Below are positions 20,695-30,610 of a stretch of 64,000 bases of DNA, one piece after another. The stretch's first letter is position 1. Each line of letters opens with the position of its first letter. Position numbers and translations under genes: made by a program. The stretch is taken from positions 2,300,769-2,364,768 of the forward strand of contig NZ_VKKS01000001.1 in assembly GCF_019402645.1 (NCBI RefSeq), read 5' to 3'. The stretch is from Morganella morganii. GTDB taxonomy: Bacteria; Pseudomonadota; Gammaproteobacteria; Enterobacterales; Enterobacteriaceae. The notes under the pieces are model-generated. The model saw only the letters and a list, made by a program, of their open reading frames with translations. It did not search any database and had not been told where the DNA came from.

Positions 20695-21873
20695 ATGAGT
20701 GTCAGTGAGGAAACTCAGACTGCCCTGCCCCCTGCCCGTAACAAAAAACGACAACGCCGTAATGCGCTGATGTTGCTGACGTTACTGTTTATATTACTGG
20801 GAGCGGCTTACACCGTTTACTGGTTTATAGTGCTCCGCCACCATGAATCAACCGATAACGCTTATGTCACCGGCAACCAGGTGATTGTGATGTCACAGGT
20901 ATCCGGCAGTGTCACCACGGTCAGTGTGGATAATACCGACTACGTGACGGCAGGAACACTGCTGGTTCAGCTCGATAAGCGGGATGCCGGGCTGGCGCTG
21001 GAAAAAGCACAGGTCGCGCTGGCAAACAGTGTCCGCCAGACTCATCAGCAGATGATCAACAGCCGTCAGTTACTGGCCGGTATTGAAGTCCGCCGTTCAG
21101 AACTGACCCGTCTGCAGAATGACCTGCGCCGCAGGGAAGTACTGGGCGCACAAAATGTGATTGGCAAAGAAGAACTTCAGCATGCCCGCGAAGCCGTGGT
21201 GAGCGCCAAAGCACAGCTGGATATTGCCACTGAACAGTTTAATGCCAATAAAGCCGTTATTCTTGATACCCCGCTGAGTGAACAGCCTGCGGTAAAACAG
21301 GCTGCCACGGAAGTACGCAATGCCTGGCTGGCACTGGAACGGACAGATATCCGCAGCCCGGTAGACGGTTATGTCTCCCGCCGCAGTGTACAGGTCGGTG
21401 CGCAGATAACCCCGGCCACGCCGCTGATGGCGGTGGTACCGGCAACCGGAATGTGGATTGACGCCAACTTTAAAGAAACCCAGCTCAGTGCCATGCGCAT
21501 CGGGCAGCCTGCCAAAGTGATCACTGATTTCTACGGCGACAAAGTGGTCTTTACCGGCACTGTCACCGGGCTCGACATGGGGACCGGCAGCGCCTTCTCT
21601 TTGCTGCCGGCACAGAATGCCAGCGGTAACTGGATCAAGGTTGTGCAGCGCCTGCCGGTACGTATCGCACTGGATCCGGCACAGCTTGAGCAATATCCGC
21701 TGCGTATCGGTCTTTCCGGTGATGTCACCGTGGACACGCAGAATACAGACGGTCCTGTGCTGTCAAAAAGTGTGCGTACCGATCCGGCCTATCATACCAG
21801 TGCCCTGAGCATTGATATGCAACCGGCGGATCAGATGATCGCTGAAATTATCAGCCGTAATGCCGGTCAGTAA
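20695..21873 (+). CDS. emrA: Multidrug efflux membrane-fusion protein EmrA
   Basis: EmrA is the periplasmic adaptor linking the EmrB pump to TolC. A short cytoplasmic start precedes one membrane helix (about residues 22-44), then the HlyD/biotinyl-lipoyl half-motifs (STDNAYVTGNQVIVMSQVSGSV and RSPVDGYVSRRSVQVGAQI) flank a long alpha-helical hairpin rich in Ala, Gln and Arg. Its 392 residues match E. coli (390). It starts at an ATG after a GGAGA site; emrB follows after 12 bases. Confidence 0.96.
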   Translation: MSVSEETQTALPPARNKKRQRRNALMLLTLLFILLGAAYTVYWFIVLRHHESTDNAYVTGNQVIVMSQVSGSVTTVSVDNTDYVTAGTLLVQLDKRDAGLALEKAQVALANSVRQTHQQMINSRQLLAGIEVRRSELTRLQNDLRRREVLGAQNVIGKEELQHAREAVVSAKAQLDIATEQFNANKAVILDTPLSEQPAVKQAATEVRNAWLALERTDIRSPVDGYVSRRSVQVGAQITPATPLMAVVPATGMWIDANFKETQLSAMRIGQPAKVITDFYGDKVVFTGTVTGLDMGTGSAFSLLPAQNASGNWIKVVQRLPVRIALDPAQLEQYPLRIGLSGDVTVDTQNTDGPVLSKSVRTDPAYHTSALSIDMQPADQMIAEIISRNAGQ

Positions 21874-21885
21874 GGGGTCAGGGTT

Positions 21886-23418
21886 ATGCAGGCGCCACTG
21901 ACCGGAGCAAAACTGGCCTGGATGACGATCGCCCTGTCACTGGCGACCTTTATGCAGGTGCTCGACTCCACCATCGCCAACGTGGCGATCCCGACAATCG
22001 CCGGTAATCTGGGCTCCTCTAACTCTCAGGGAACCTGGGTGATTACCTCATTCGGGGTGGCGAATGCCATCTCCATTCCGATCACCGGCTGGCTGGCCAA
22101 ACGGATCGGCGAAGTCCGTTTGTTTATGTGGTCAACCGCCCTGTTTGCTATCTCTTCCTGGTTATGCGGTATTTCCAATAGTCTCGGCATGCTGATTTTC
22201 TTCCGCGTGATCCAGGGACTGGTAGCCGGACCGCTGATCCCGTTGTCGCAGAGTCTGCTGCTCAATAACTATCCTCCGGCGAAACGTACCATGGCGCTGG
22301 CGCTCTGGTCGGTGACTATTGTTATCGCCCCGATCTGCGGGCCGATCCTCGGCGGTTATATCAGTGACAACTATCACTGGGGCTGGATTTTCTTTATCAA
22401 CGTGCCATTCGGGATTGTGATCATGATGCTGACCGCAAAAACCCTGGAAGGCCGGGAAACCAAAACGGAAATCCGTCCGATTGATACCGTCGGGCTGATC
22501 CTGCTGGTAGCAGGGGTAGGTTGTTTACAGATTATGCTCGACCAGGGCAAGGAGCTGGACTGGTTTAACTCAACGGAGATTATTGTCCTGACAGTGATTG
22601 CCGTGGTCGCCCTCGCCTTCCTGATCGTCTGGGAGCTGACGGATGACCACCCTGTAGTGGACTTATCACTGTTTAAGAGCCGTAACTTCACGATAGGTTG
22701 TCTCAGCCTCAGTCTTGCCTATATGCTTTATTTCGGCACCATTGTTTTGCTGCCGCAGCTGTTACAGGGAGTATTCGGTTACACTGCTACCTGGGCAGGA
22801 CTGGCCTCCGCGCCGGTCGGCATTCTGCCGCTGCTGATCACCCCGCTTATCGGTAAATATGCTCATAAGGTGGATTACCGGATCATTGTGACATTCAGCT
22901 TCATTATGTATACCGTCTGTTTCTACTGGCGTGCTTATACATTTGAGCCGGGGATGGACTTTGCCGCCGCAGCCTGGCCACAGTTTGTGCAGGGACTGGC
23001 GATCGCCTGTTTCTTTATGCCGCTGACCACCATTACCCTTTCCGGCCTGCCGCCGGAAAAAATGGCATCGGCATCCAGTCTGTCAAACTTTACACGGACA
23101 CTGGCGGGAGCTATCGGGACATCCATCACCACCACACTGTGGACACAGCGGGAGTCCATGCATCACGCCAATTTTGCTGAACATATCAACCCGTTCAGTC
23201 CGGATACACAACAGATGTATCACACACTGGGTGAAATGGGGATGTCACAGCAGCAATCATCGGCGTATATCGCAAAAGTGATCACCGATCAGGGACTGAT
23301 TATCTCTGCCAATGAAATCTTCTGGCTCTCTGCCGGTGTTTTCCTGGTGCTGATGCTGCTGGTCTGGTTTGCCAAACCGCCGTTTACTGCCGGTGGCGGC
23401 GGCGGTGGTGCTCATTAA
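21886..23418 (+). CDS. emrB: Multidrug efflux MFS transporter EmrB
   Basis: EmrB is a 14-helix proton/drug antiporter (DHA2 family) that exports hydrophobic drugs such as uncouplers and nalidixic acid through EmrA and TolC. DHA2 motif A appears as TGWLAKRIGEVRLF, the N-terminal LDSTIANVAIPTIAGNLG is typical, and motif C is IAPICGPILGGYI. The C-terminus ends in a glycine run (AGGGGGGGAH type), as in E. coli EmrB. The protein is 510 residues (E. coli 512). Confidence 0.96.
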   Translation: MQAPLTGAKLAWMTIALSLATFMQVLDSTIANVAIPTIAGNLGSSNSQGTWVITSFGVANAISIPITGWLAKRIGEVRLFMWSTALFAISSWLCGISNSLGMLIFFRVIQGLVAGPLIPLSQSLLLNNYPPAKRTMALALWSVTIVIAPICGPILGGYISDNYHWGWIFFINVPFGIVIMMLTAKTLEGRETKTEIRPIDTVGLILLVAGVGCLQIMLDQGKELDWFNSTEIIVLTVIAVVALAFLIVWELTDDHPVVDLSLFKSRNFTIGCLSLSLAYMLYFGTIVLLPQLLQGVFGYTATWAGLASAPVGILPLLITPLIGKYAHKVDYRIIVTFSFIMYTVCFYWRAYTFEPGMDFAAAAWPQFVQGLAIACFFMPLTTITLSGLPPEKMASASSLSNFTRTLAGAIGTSITTTLWTQRESMHHANFAEHINPFSPDTQQMYHTLGEMGMSQQQSSAYIAKVITDQGLIISANEIFWLSAGVFLVLMLLVWFAKPPFTAGGGGGGAH

Positions 23419-23431
23419 GCAAAAAAATACG

Positions 23432-23456
23432 GGCACTCCGGTGCCTTTATTTTTAT
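23432..23456 (+). terminator. Rho-independent terminator after emrB
   Basis: Stem GGCAC/GTGCC (23432-23436 with 23441-23445) closed by TCCG, followed by a T-rich run. It ends emrRAB. Confidence 0.75.
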
Positions 23457-23543
23457 TTGGCATTTAAATAATATAATAAATTAAATTTGCCTCATGATTC
23501 ATTAAACAATAATAAAACATAACTTTATTAACAAAATAATCAC

Positions 23544-23744
23544 TTGCTCTTAAAATCATTAAATTGCTATTCTTACTTCACCGCAGAACAATGCATTTTT
23601 CAGTCTCGGTATTAATATCACGGATGATTATTTATATATTATTCACAAGGGAGTGTGACCATGATTTAGCATCATTAATACTGTTTGCCATAATTTTTAT
23701 TTTAATGCACATTTTTGCACCATGCTCCGGCATGGTTTTTTTAT
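23544..23744 (+). ncRNA. Possible small transcript ending in a strong terminator
   Basis: A perfect seven-base stem (23719-23725 with 23730-23736, TCCG loop) followed by seven T residues is a strong terminator with no convincing gene in front of it. A candidate promoter, TTGCTC at 23544 and TATTCT about 18 bases later, would give a transcript of roughly 165 bases. An open frame of 60 codons covers it, but its stop lies beyond the terminator stem, so it would not be fully transcribed. An ideal AAGGGAG site at 23647 leads into ATG-ATT-TAG. Speculative. Confidence 0.3.
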
Positions 23745-23834
23745 AATATTAATATCTGTTATTAATAGCAGTTATTCTGGTACTGCCGGTATGATTGGCG
23801 CGCTGACAGACAGGTGAAAAACTGCAGGATATCC

Positions 23835-24305
23835 ATGAGCGCATTGTTAGATAAATTCATAAATCTCTGTAATATTCCGAAGTGGGATATTCATAACTAT
23901 CTGCCCGGTAACCGGGATAAACATCGTAATACGATACTGACGGATTACCATCTGACAAAAATTGCTGACTATTATTATTTTCGTCATAACATAACACGAG
24001 ATATTTATTTATGCCTGAGTGGTGACGTTTATTTTTATATCCTTCCTGAATATCTTGACAGGGTATATTGTGTATTACCATTATCACCAACGAATAATCT
24101 TCAGCATCATATTTCAGAAAAAATATTCATGAATATTATTAATAATAAAGGTGATATTCTGATGGCCGGAAAACTCTCGCTGGATGACGGACGGATCAAA
24201 AGCTGGCGGCCGTTTGACAGCTTTACCAGTGATCCCGGCAGGTATCAGCGGGCACTGGATTCTGATGCCATCAGAAACCTGCTGACACTCCATCTCATCA
24301 ATTAA
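23835..24305 (+). CDS. Hypothetical protein, 156 residues
   Basis: I do not recognise this protein. From ATG 23835 (AGGA five bases upstream) it has 156 residues; a GTG at 23814 would add seven. There is no signal peptide or membrane segment. The first two-thirds are rich in Tyr, Ile, Asn and Asp (DYYYFRHN, SGDVYFYILPEYLDRVY) and are AT-rich. The last third (from about 24160) has normal composition and reads like a soluble domain end (GKLSLDDGRIKSWRPFDSF). The change in base composition suggests acquired DNA. It ends directly at a bidirectional terminator. Confidence 0.6.
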   Translation: MSALLDKFINLCNIPKWDIHNYLPGNRDKHRNTILTDYHLTKIADYYYFRHNITRDIYLCLSGDVYFYILPEYLDRVYCVLPLSPTNNLQHHISEKIFMNIINNKGDILMAGKLSLDDGRIKSWRPFDSFTSDPGRYQRALDSDAIRNLLTLHLIN

Positions 24306-24332
24306 AAAAACCCGGCAAAAGCCGGGTTTTTA
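24304..24332. terminator. Bidirectional terminator between convergent genes
   Basis: A 10-base stem (AAAACCCGGC at 24307-24316 with its complement at 24321-24330, AAAA loop) is flanked by A and T tracts on both sides. It can end both the hypothetical gene on the plus strand and yfiF on the minus strand. Confidence 0.93.
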
Positions 24333-24353
24333 TCAATCATCGTCAGAAGTATA

Positions 24354-25433
24354 TCAGCTGACTTTATTCTGCTGCCACCAGCGCGCCAGGATAATCCCGG
24401 TTGCAACTGATACGTTCAGGCTTTCCACATTACCGGTGCCGCCGACAGACAGACGCATATCCCCGCCTTCCCAGACCGCATCACTCAGGCCGTCACTCTC
24501 TTCACCCAGCACCAGTACCATTTTTGCAGGCAGCGTGGCTTTCGCCAGATCGGTGCTGCCTTTATGGCTGGAGGTGGTGACGATGGCGTATCCTTTTTTG
24601 CGGAATAAATCCAGCGTATCGGTCAGACCATCCGCATCAATCCCGACCAGATGTTCGGCTCCGCCTTCCGCTGTGCGGACTGCCGCACCGGATTCCAGCA
24701 CAGACGCATCCTGGAGTATCACGCCGTTGACGCCGAAGTGGGCACAACTGCGCATAATACCGCCGAGGTTATGCGGGTTACCGACGTTTTCCAGTGCCAG
24801 CACGCAATCCTGCTCACCGGCAGTTTCCAGATAGGTTTCTGCGCTCACACCACCACGTTTTTTAATCAGGAAGCAGACACCGCCGTGGTGTTCTGTGCCG
24901 GATGCTTTTGCCAGTTCTTCCTCATCCACCACATGATAGGCTTTGCGGTTTGCCGCCAGCCATTTCAGAGCATCGCGGAAACGCGGTGTGACTGACTGAA
25001 CAAACCAGGCGCGCACAATGCGCTCCGGACGGCTGCGGAACATCGCCTGACAGGCATTTTCCCCGTAAATACGGGTTTCTTCCTGACGCTGACGGCGCAG
25101 CTGTGCCGGATCAATCTGGCTTTTGCCGCTGATACCGCCATGATCCGGAATCAGTCCTTCCCCGTCTTCTGACGGCTGGCGGGACACGGTTTTCCACGGT
25201 GAACGGCCATCACCGGAATAACTTCCCTGACCTCTGGGTTCGCCGCGATCACCGCGTTCGCCACGGTTGCCGCGTTCATTACGATCCCCGCGCGGGCCGC
25301 GGCTGTTGCGGTCACCGCGATCAGATCCTCTGCCGCCGCGTCTGTCTGATTTTTTCTGATCGTCCTGTTTGTCCTCGCTGCGGACATACATCACTTTAAC
25401 CTTGCCGTTTTTACCATTTAAAGAGTCGTTCAT
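24354..25433 (-). CDS. yfiF: SPOUT RNA methyltransferase YfiF
   Basis: YfiF is a TrmH-family (SpoU) putative 2'-O-methyltransferase whose RNA target is not established. Motifs of the knot fold are present: [31 protein letters not shown], and [18 protein letters not shown]. The N-terminal 80 residues are a low-complexity tail of Arg/Gly/Asp/Asn repeats ([15 protein letters not shown]), longer and more RGG-like than in E. coli YfiF, likely RNA-binding. Start ATG 25433 has GGGAG seven bases before it; the protein is 359 residues (E. coli 345). It is divergent from tapT. Confidence 0.93.
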   Translation of the reverse strand: MNDSLNGKNGKVKVMYVRSEDKQDDQKKSDRRGGRGSDRGDRNSRGPRGDRNERGNRGERGDRGEPRGQGSYSGDGRSPWKTVSRQPSEDGEGLIPDHGGISGKSQIDPAQLRRQRQEETRIYGENACQAMFRSRPERIVRAWFVQSVTPRFRDALKWLAANRKAYHVVDEEELAKASGTEHHGGVCFLIKKRGGVSAETYLETAGEQDCVLALENVGNPHNLGGIMRSCAHFGVNGVILQDASVLESGAAVRTAEGGAEHLVGIDADGLTDTLDLFRKKGYAIVTTSSHKGSTDLAKATLPAKMVLVLGEESDGLSDAVWEGGDMRLSVGGTGNVESLNVSVATGIILARWWQQNKVS

Positions 25434-25614
25434 GTGTTTCTCCCACGCCATTTCCGGGGGCGAAGATTACCCGATATCGTCCGGACCTGCCGGTTATTAT
25501 CACCGGCCGCCCCCGCCGGAGGCGCTGAACTCAGGCGCCCCCGCGAAAAATCATGCTATTGTGCAGCGTTAACAGTACAATGCATACTGTTTTTTGTGAA
25601 ACCAGCCGATAAAA

Positions 25615-26319
25615 ATGAAGACCAATTCTGTTTACCAGTTACGCCAGCGGCGTCTGGCACAATCCACCCGCGTTTTCCGTGCCAGGGGATGCCGTGTAGT
25701 CCGTTGTAATTACTGCTTATTGCCCGAAAAAAACTGTTTGTGTGACACCATACAGACCCGGGACGCGCGCAGTCAGTTCTGTCTGCTGATGTATGATACT
25801 GAGCCGCTCAAACCCAGCAATACCGGGAAGCTGATTGCCGATGTCCTGCCGGACACACAGGCCTTTCTGTGGTCGCGCACCGAACCGGATAACGCCCTGC
25901 TCACACTCCTGAAGGATGATTCCCGCCAGCCGTACCTGATTTTTCCGCAGGCTTATGCCACACCGCCGCGTCAGGTGTTCAGTAATGTGCCGGAAAATAC
26001 AAAACCGCCGCTGTTTATTCTGCCCGACGGTACCTGGCCGGAAGCACGAAAAATGTTTCGTAAAAGCCCGTATCTCGATAACATTCCGCTGCTCTCCATT
26101 AACGATCTGGCTCAGAAAGATTATCTGCTGCGGGTTGCCGCACGGGAAGATCAGCACTGCACCGCTGAAGTGGCTGCTGCGGCACTGATGATGACCGGTG
26201 ATACCGATGCCGGAAAACAGCTTCTGGAGCACTTCACCTGCTTCCGCCGTCAGTATTTGAAGGGTAAGTCACATCTTCCGGTGGCACAAATCAGAGCAGA
26301 GGAGCTGCTTTTAGGCTAA
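25615..26319 (+). CDS. tapT: tRNA-uridine aminocarboxypropyltransferase
   Basis: TapT (YfiP) transfers the 3-amino-3-carboxypropyl group of SAM to uridine 47 of tRNA to make acp3U. The DTW domain is shown by the signature DGTWPEARKMF, with CNYCLLPEKNCLC cysteines (probable metal site) near the N-terminus and LMYDTEPLKPSNTGKLIADVLPD. The protein is 234 residues (E. coli 232). It is divergent from yfiF and followed by patZ with 37 bases between, the usual enterobacterial arrangement. Confidence 0.95.
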   Translation: MKTNSVYQLRQRRLAQSTRVFRARGCRVVRCNYCLLPEKNCLCDTIQTRDARSQFCLLMYDTEPLKPSNTGKLIADVLPDTQAFLWSRTEPDNALLTLLKDDSRQPYLIFPQAYATPPRQVFSNVPENTKPPLFILPDGTWPEARKMFRKSPYLDNIPLLSINDLAQKDYLLRVAAREDQHCTAEVAAAALMMTGDTDAGKQLLEHFTCFRRQYLKGKSHLPVAQIRAEELLLG

Positions 26320-26356
26320 ATTAAAGCACACGGGAATCCGGTCTGAGGAGAACACC

Positions 26357-29014
26357 ATGAGTCAGCGCGGCCTTGAAGCATTACTCCGGCCTCAATCGAT
26401 TGCGGTTATCGGCGCATCCGAAAAACCGAACCGGGCGGGTTCCCGGATGATGAGAAATCTGCTCAGCGGCGGTTTTACCGGGCCGGTTCTGCCGGTCACG
26501 CCGTCACGCCGCTCGGTGCAGGGGGTGCTGGCATATCCGTCTGTCGCTGACCTGCCGCTGGTGCCGGATCTGGCGATTATCTGCACCCATCCGAAACGTA
26601 ATATCGCCCTGCTGAATGAACTCGGTGAGCTCGGCTGCCGTGCGGTAATTATTCTCTCTGCCCCGGCGTCACAGACCGCAGAGCTGAAACAGACCTGTCA
26701 GCACCATAATATCCGTCTGCTCGGCCCAAACAGCCTGGGGTTGCTTGCCCCCTGGCAGGGGCTGAATGCCAGTTTTTCCCCGGTGCCGGTACTCAAAGGC
26801 AAACTGGCGTTTATTTCCCAGTCCGCCGCTGTTTCCAATACCATTCTGGACTGGGCACAGCAGCGGGAAACCGGCTTTTCCTACTTTATCGCCCTCGGCA
26901 GCAGCGCAGATATTGATATCGATGATATGCTCGATTTTCTCGCCCGGGACAGTAAAACCAGCGCCATTCTGCTCTATCTCGAGCATATTCATGATGCACG
27001 GCGTTTTATGTCCGCCGCCCGCAGTGCCTCCCGTAATAAGCCGATCCTGGTGGTCAAAAGCGGCCGGACTCAGCGCGCGCAATTACTGACCGGTGAGACG
27101 CCGAGCCCGGATATCGCCTATGATGCTGCGATTCAGCGCGCCGGTCTGCTGCGGGTGCAGGATACCCACGAAATGTTTTCCGCCGTGGAAACACTGACCT
27201 TTATGAAGCCGCTGCGCGGTGAGCGCCTCGCCATTATGAGCAACGGTGCGGCACCGGCAGCCATGGCGCTGGATGAACTGTTCCGCCGCCGGGGAAAGAT
27301 TGCCGGTCTCAGCGATGAAAGCAGTGCCGCACTCGCGGCGGTGCTGCCGGATAATTTTGTGACAAATAACCCGCTGGATCTGCGCGATGACGCCACAGTG
27401 GATCGCTATATTACCACCCTGAATATCCTGCTCGACAGCCACGATCATGATGCTCTGCTGATCCTGCACTCTCCGAGCGCCATTGCGCCGGGTAAAGAAG
27501 CTGCGGCCCGGATTATTGCCGCTATCGCACAGCATCCGCGCAGCCGCTGGCTGACGGTTTTCACCAACTGGAGCGGCGAATACTCCTCACAGGAAGCACG
27601 CCGCCTGTTCGGTGAGGCGGGGATCCCCACTTACCGGACACCGGAAGGTGCCGTGACCGCCTTTATGCATATGGTGGAATTCCGCCGCAACCAAAAACAA
27701 CTGGCCGAAACCCCCGCACTGTCCGCAGGGCTTACCGTCAACCGGCAGCAGGCACATCACTGCATCGACAGCGCCCTGCGCCGTCAGCACACCGTGCTTG
27801 ATACTTATGAGGTCGAACCGGTGCTGGATGCTTACGGGCTGAATATTCTGCCGACCTGGATTGCCCATTCTGCTGATGATGCCGTCACCATCGCCGAAAA
27901 GCTGGGTTATCCGGTGGCGCTGAAACTGCGTTCGCCGGATATCACGCATAAATCCGATGTTCAGGGGGTGATGCTTTACCTGCGGGATAAACAGGAAGTC
28001 GCCACCTCGGCTGCCGCCATTATTGACCGTGTGACACAAAATTTTCCTGACGCACAGATAGACGGGCTGATTGTTCAGTCGATGGCTAACCGCGCCGGTG
28101 CACAGGAACTGCGGATTGCCGTAACCCAGGACGTGGTTTTCGGCCCTGTGATTATGCTGGGGGATGCCAGCCGTCCGTGGGATGACGAATCCCCGGCAGC
28201 TGTTGCCCTGCCGCCGCTTAATATGGCGCTCGCCCGTTATCTGGTCATTCAGGCGATTAAGAATAACAAACTGGCGGCCGGCAGTGCCCTTAATCCGCTG
28301 GATATTGCGGGACTGAGCCGGGTACTGGTACAGGTGTCCAACCTGATTATTGACTGTCCGCAGGTGGTGACGCTCGATTTGCATCCGCTGCTCGCCTCCG
28401 GCACAGAGTTCACTATTCTGGATGCCACCATGACACTGGCGCCTGCTGCCGGTGACGGCAGGCAGCGTCTGGCTATCCGTCCGTACCCCGCGGAGCTGGA
28501 AGAAAATTTCTGCTTAAAAGACGGCGCGGTTGTACATGTCCGCCCTATCCTGCCGGAAGACGAACCTTTATTGAAAGCCTTTATTGACCGGGTGACCAGA
28601 GAAGATCTTTATTACCGTTATTTCAGTGAAATCAGTGAATTTACCCATGACGATCTGGCAAAAATGACCCAGATTGATTATGACCGCGAAATGGCGTTTG
28701 TGGCGGTGGATGCCGGCGGTCAGATTATCGGGGTCACCCGCGCGATGTCGGACCCGGATAACCGGGAGGCCGAATTTGCCGTGCTGGTGAGGTCAGATAT
28801 GAAAGGCAATACCCTGGGTTATCAGCTGATGTGCAAATTGCTCGCCTACACAAAATCACGCGGCATCCTCCTGCTGACAGCCATCACCATGCCGGAGAAC
28901 CGCAATATGATCCAACTGGCGAAAAAGCTCGGCTTCACTGTCGAAACACAGTTTGAGGATGGTATCGTCAACCTGACACTTTACCTGAATACTGAAATTG
29001 CCGCAGTGCAATAG
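26357..29014 (+). CDS. patZ: Protein lysine acetyltransferase Pat/PatZ
   Basis: PatZ (Pka, YfiQ) acetylates lysines of metabolic enzymes such as acetyl-CoA synthetase and RNase R. It is a fusion of an NDP-forming acyl-CoA synthetase-like region (inactive as a ligase in the family) and a GNAT acetyltransferase. The CoA-binding Rossmann region starts at IAVIGASEKPNRAGS. An ATP-grasp region follows (VALKLRSPDITHKSDVQGV, LLASG), and the GNAT domain fills the last 170 residues (RPILPEDEPLLKAF, AEFAVLVRSDMKGNTLGYQLM). The 885 residues match E. coli (886). It starts at an ATG with a GAGGAG site. Confidence 0.96.
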   Translation: MSQRGLEALLRPQSIAVIGASEKPNRAGSRMMRNLLSGGFTGPVLPVTPSRRSVQGVLAYPSVADLPLVPDLAIICTHPKRNIALLNELGELGCRAVIILSAPASQTAELKQTCQHHNIRLLGPNSLGLLAPWQGLNASFSPVPVLKGKLAFISQSAAVSNTILDWAQQRETGFSYFIALGSSADIDIDDMLDFLARDSKTSAILLYLEHIHDARRFMSAARSASRNKPILVVKSGRTQRAQLLTGETPSPDIAYDAAIQRAGLLRVQDTHEMFSAVETLTFMKPLRGERLAIMSNGAAPAAMALDELFRRRGKIAGLSDESSAALAAVLPDNFVTNNPLDLRDDATVDRYITTLNILLDSHDHDALLILHSPSAIAPGKEAAARIIAAIAQHPRSRWLTVFTNWSGEYSSQEARRLFGEAGIPTYRTPEGAVTAFMHMVEFRRNQKQLAETPALSAGLTVNRQQAHHCIDSALRRQHTVLDTYEVEPVLDAYGLNILPTWIAHSADDAVTIAEKLGYPVALKLRSPDITHKSDVQGVMLYLRDKQEVATSAAAIIDRVTQNFPDAQIDGLIVQSMANRAGAQELRIAVTQDVVFGPVIMLGDASRPWDDESPAAVALPPLNMALARYLVIQAIKNNKLAAGSALNPLDIAGLSRVLVQVSNLIIDCPQVVTLDLHPLLASGTEFTILDATMTLAPAAGDGRQRLAIRPYPAELEENFCLKDGAVVHVRPILPEDEPLLKAFIDRVTREDLYYRYFSEISEFTHDDLAKMTQIDYDREMAFVAVDAGGQIIGVTRAMSDPDNREAEFAVLVRSDMKGNTLGYQLMCKLLAYTKSRGILLLTAITMPENRNMIQLAKKLGFTVETQFEDGIVNLTLYLNTEIAAVQ

Positions 29015-29197
29015 TCAAAAACGGACAACGTGATATATGACACAGACTTAACCCTCACTTAAGCAGAAAGTGAATTGCTGCGCACAATCAGACAAACTGG
29101 TGATATAATCCTTTGATCTGTTCATCTTTTCATTACCGGCCCGGTCTCTGTTATTCTGTAGCCGCTGCCTATAACTAAAGAGATAATTCGCACTGTG

Positions 29198-30556
29198 ATG
29201 TTGTCAAAATTCAAATCCGCGAAACACCAACAGCACCTTGCACAACTGCCGAAGTTAGCACAGTCTGCCGATGATGTTGAAACTCTGTTCCATACCCGCG
29301 ACTTCAAAGGGCGTCTGTTAACAGAAATTGCCGGTGCAAAAAAAACCGTTTATATTTCTGCGTTATATATTGAGCACGATGATGCGGGCCGGGATTTTCT
29401 TGACGCACTGTATGCCGCCAAAAAAGCTAATCCGGAACTGGATATCAAAGTCTTTGTTGACTGGCACCGCGCACAGCGCGGGCGTATCGGTGCAGAAGCC
29501 AACGCCACCAATGCTGACTGGTATCATACTGTTGCAGCATCTCACCCGGATCTTCATATCCCGATCTTCGGGGTGCCGGTGAATACCCGTGAAGCGCTGG
29601 GTGTTTTGCATCTGAAAGGTTTTATTATTGACGACACTGTGATTTACAGCGGTGCCAGCGTCAATAATGTCTATCTGTATCAGCATGATAAATACCGTTA
29701 TGACCGTTACCACTTCCTGCGCAATCCGGAACTGGCGGCGGCGATGAAGCTGTTTATTGATGAAATGCTGCTGCCGGAACCGGCGGTACAGAAGCTGGAT
29801 ACCGAAACCCGGGCGAAAACCCCCGAGATCAAAAACCAGATCCGTGATTTCCGGATGAAACTGCGCCATGCCGCATACCATTTCACCCCGCAGGCACTTC
29901 CGGATGATCAACTGGCCGTTACACCGCTGATTGGTCTCGGGAAAAAGAATATGCTCAATAACACCATTGAGCACCTGATGTGTTCCGCACAGGAAAAAGT
30001 GGTTATCTGCACACCGTATTTCAACCTGCCGTCAGCGCTGGTGCGTATTATCAGCCGTCTGCTGCGGGAGGGGAAACAGGTTGAAATCATTATCGGTGAT
30101 AAAACCGCGAATGATTTCTATATTCCGCCGGAAGAACCGTTCAAAATCATCGGCGGACTGCCTTATCTGTATGAAATCAATCTGCGCCGCTTTATGCAGC
30201 GTCTGCAGCGGTTCTCTGACAATGAGCAACTGACCATCCGTCTGTGGAAGGATGATGACAACACCTATCACCTGAAAGGGATGTGGGTGGATAATCAGTG
30301 GCAGCTTATCACCGGTAATAACCTGAACCCGCGCGCCTGGGGGCTGGATCTGGAAAATGCTGTCCTTATCCGTGACCCGAAACAGGAGCTTCTTGCGCAG
30401 CGTCAGGAAGAGCTGGCCAATATCCGCACGAACACAACCATTATCCGCAATTACAGCGAGCTGGATAATATCCGCGACTATCCGGTCAAGATCAAAAAAC
30501 TGCTGCGCCGTCTGCGCCGCGTCCGTCTTGACCGCCTGATCAGCCGGATCCTCTGA
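29198..30556 (+). CDS. pssA: CDP-diacylglycerol-serine O-phosphatidyltransferase PssA
   Basis: PssA makes phosphatidylserine from CDP-diacylglycerol and L-serine, the first committed step to phosphatidylethanolamine. It is a peripheral enzyme of the phospholipase D superfamily with two HKD-type motifs (HLKGFIIDDTVIYSGAS and HLKGMWVDNQWQLITGNNLNPRAW). Basic C-terminal residues (LLRRLRRVRLDRLISRIL) bind the membrane. GTG, ATG and TTG codons follow one another at 29195, 29198 and 29201; ATG 29198 gives MLSKF, the family start, and 452 residues (E. coli 451). A TATAAT at 29104-29109 may be the -10 element. Confidence 0.96.
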   Translation: MLSKFKSAKHQQHLAQLPKLAQSADDVETLFHTRDFKGRLLTEIAGAKKTVYISALYIEHDDAGRDFLDALYAAKKANPELDIKVFVDWHRAQRGRIGAEANATNADWYHTVAASHPDLHIPIFGVPVNTREALGVLHLKGFIIDDTVIYSGASVNNVYLYQHDKYRYDRYHFLRNPELAAAMKLFIDEMLLPEPAVQKLDTETRAKTPEIKNQIRDFRMKLRHAAYHFTPQALPDDQLAVTPLIGLGKKNMLNNTIEHLMCSAQEKVVICTPYFNLPSALVRIISRLLREGKQVEIIIGDKTANDFYIPPEEPFKIIGGLPYLYEINLRRFMQRLQRFSDNEQLTIRLWKDDDNTYHLKGMWVDNQWQLITGNNLNPRAWGLDLENAVLIRDPKQELLAQRQEELANIRTNTTIIRNYSELDNIRDYPVKIKKLLRRLRRVRLDRLISRIL

Positions 30557-30563
30557 TATACAT

Positions 30564-30588
30564 ATCCCGGCTCCTGCCGGGATTTTTT
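30564..30588 (+). terminator. Rho-independent terminator after pssA
   Basis: Stem ATCCCGG/CCGGGAT (30564-30570 with 30577-30583) followed by T residues, between pssA and yfiM. Confidence 0.88.
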
Positions 30589-30610
30589 ATCTTTTCCCCG
30601 GAGTGCTGCA

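Noticed and set aside
23564-23746. 60-residue hydrophobic ORF after emrB
   Set aside because: Its stop lies past a strong terminator stem and it has no ribosome-binding site.
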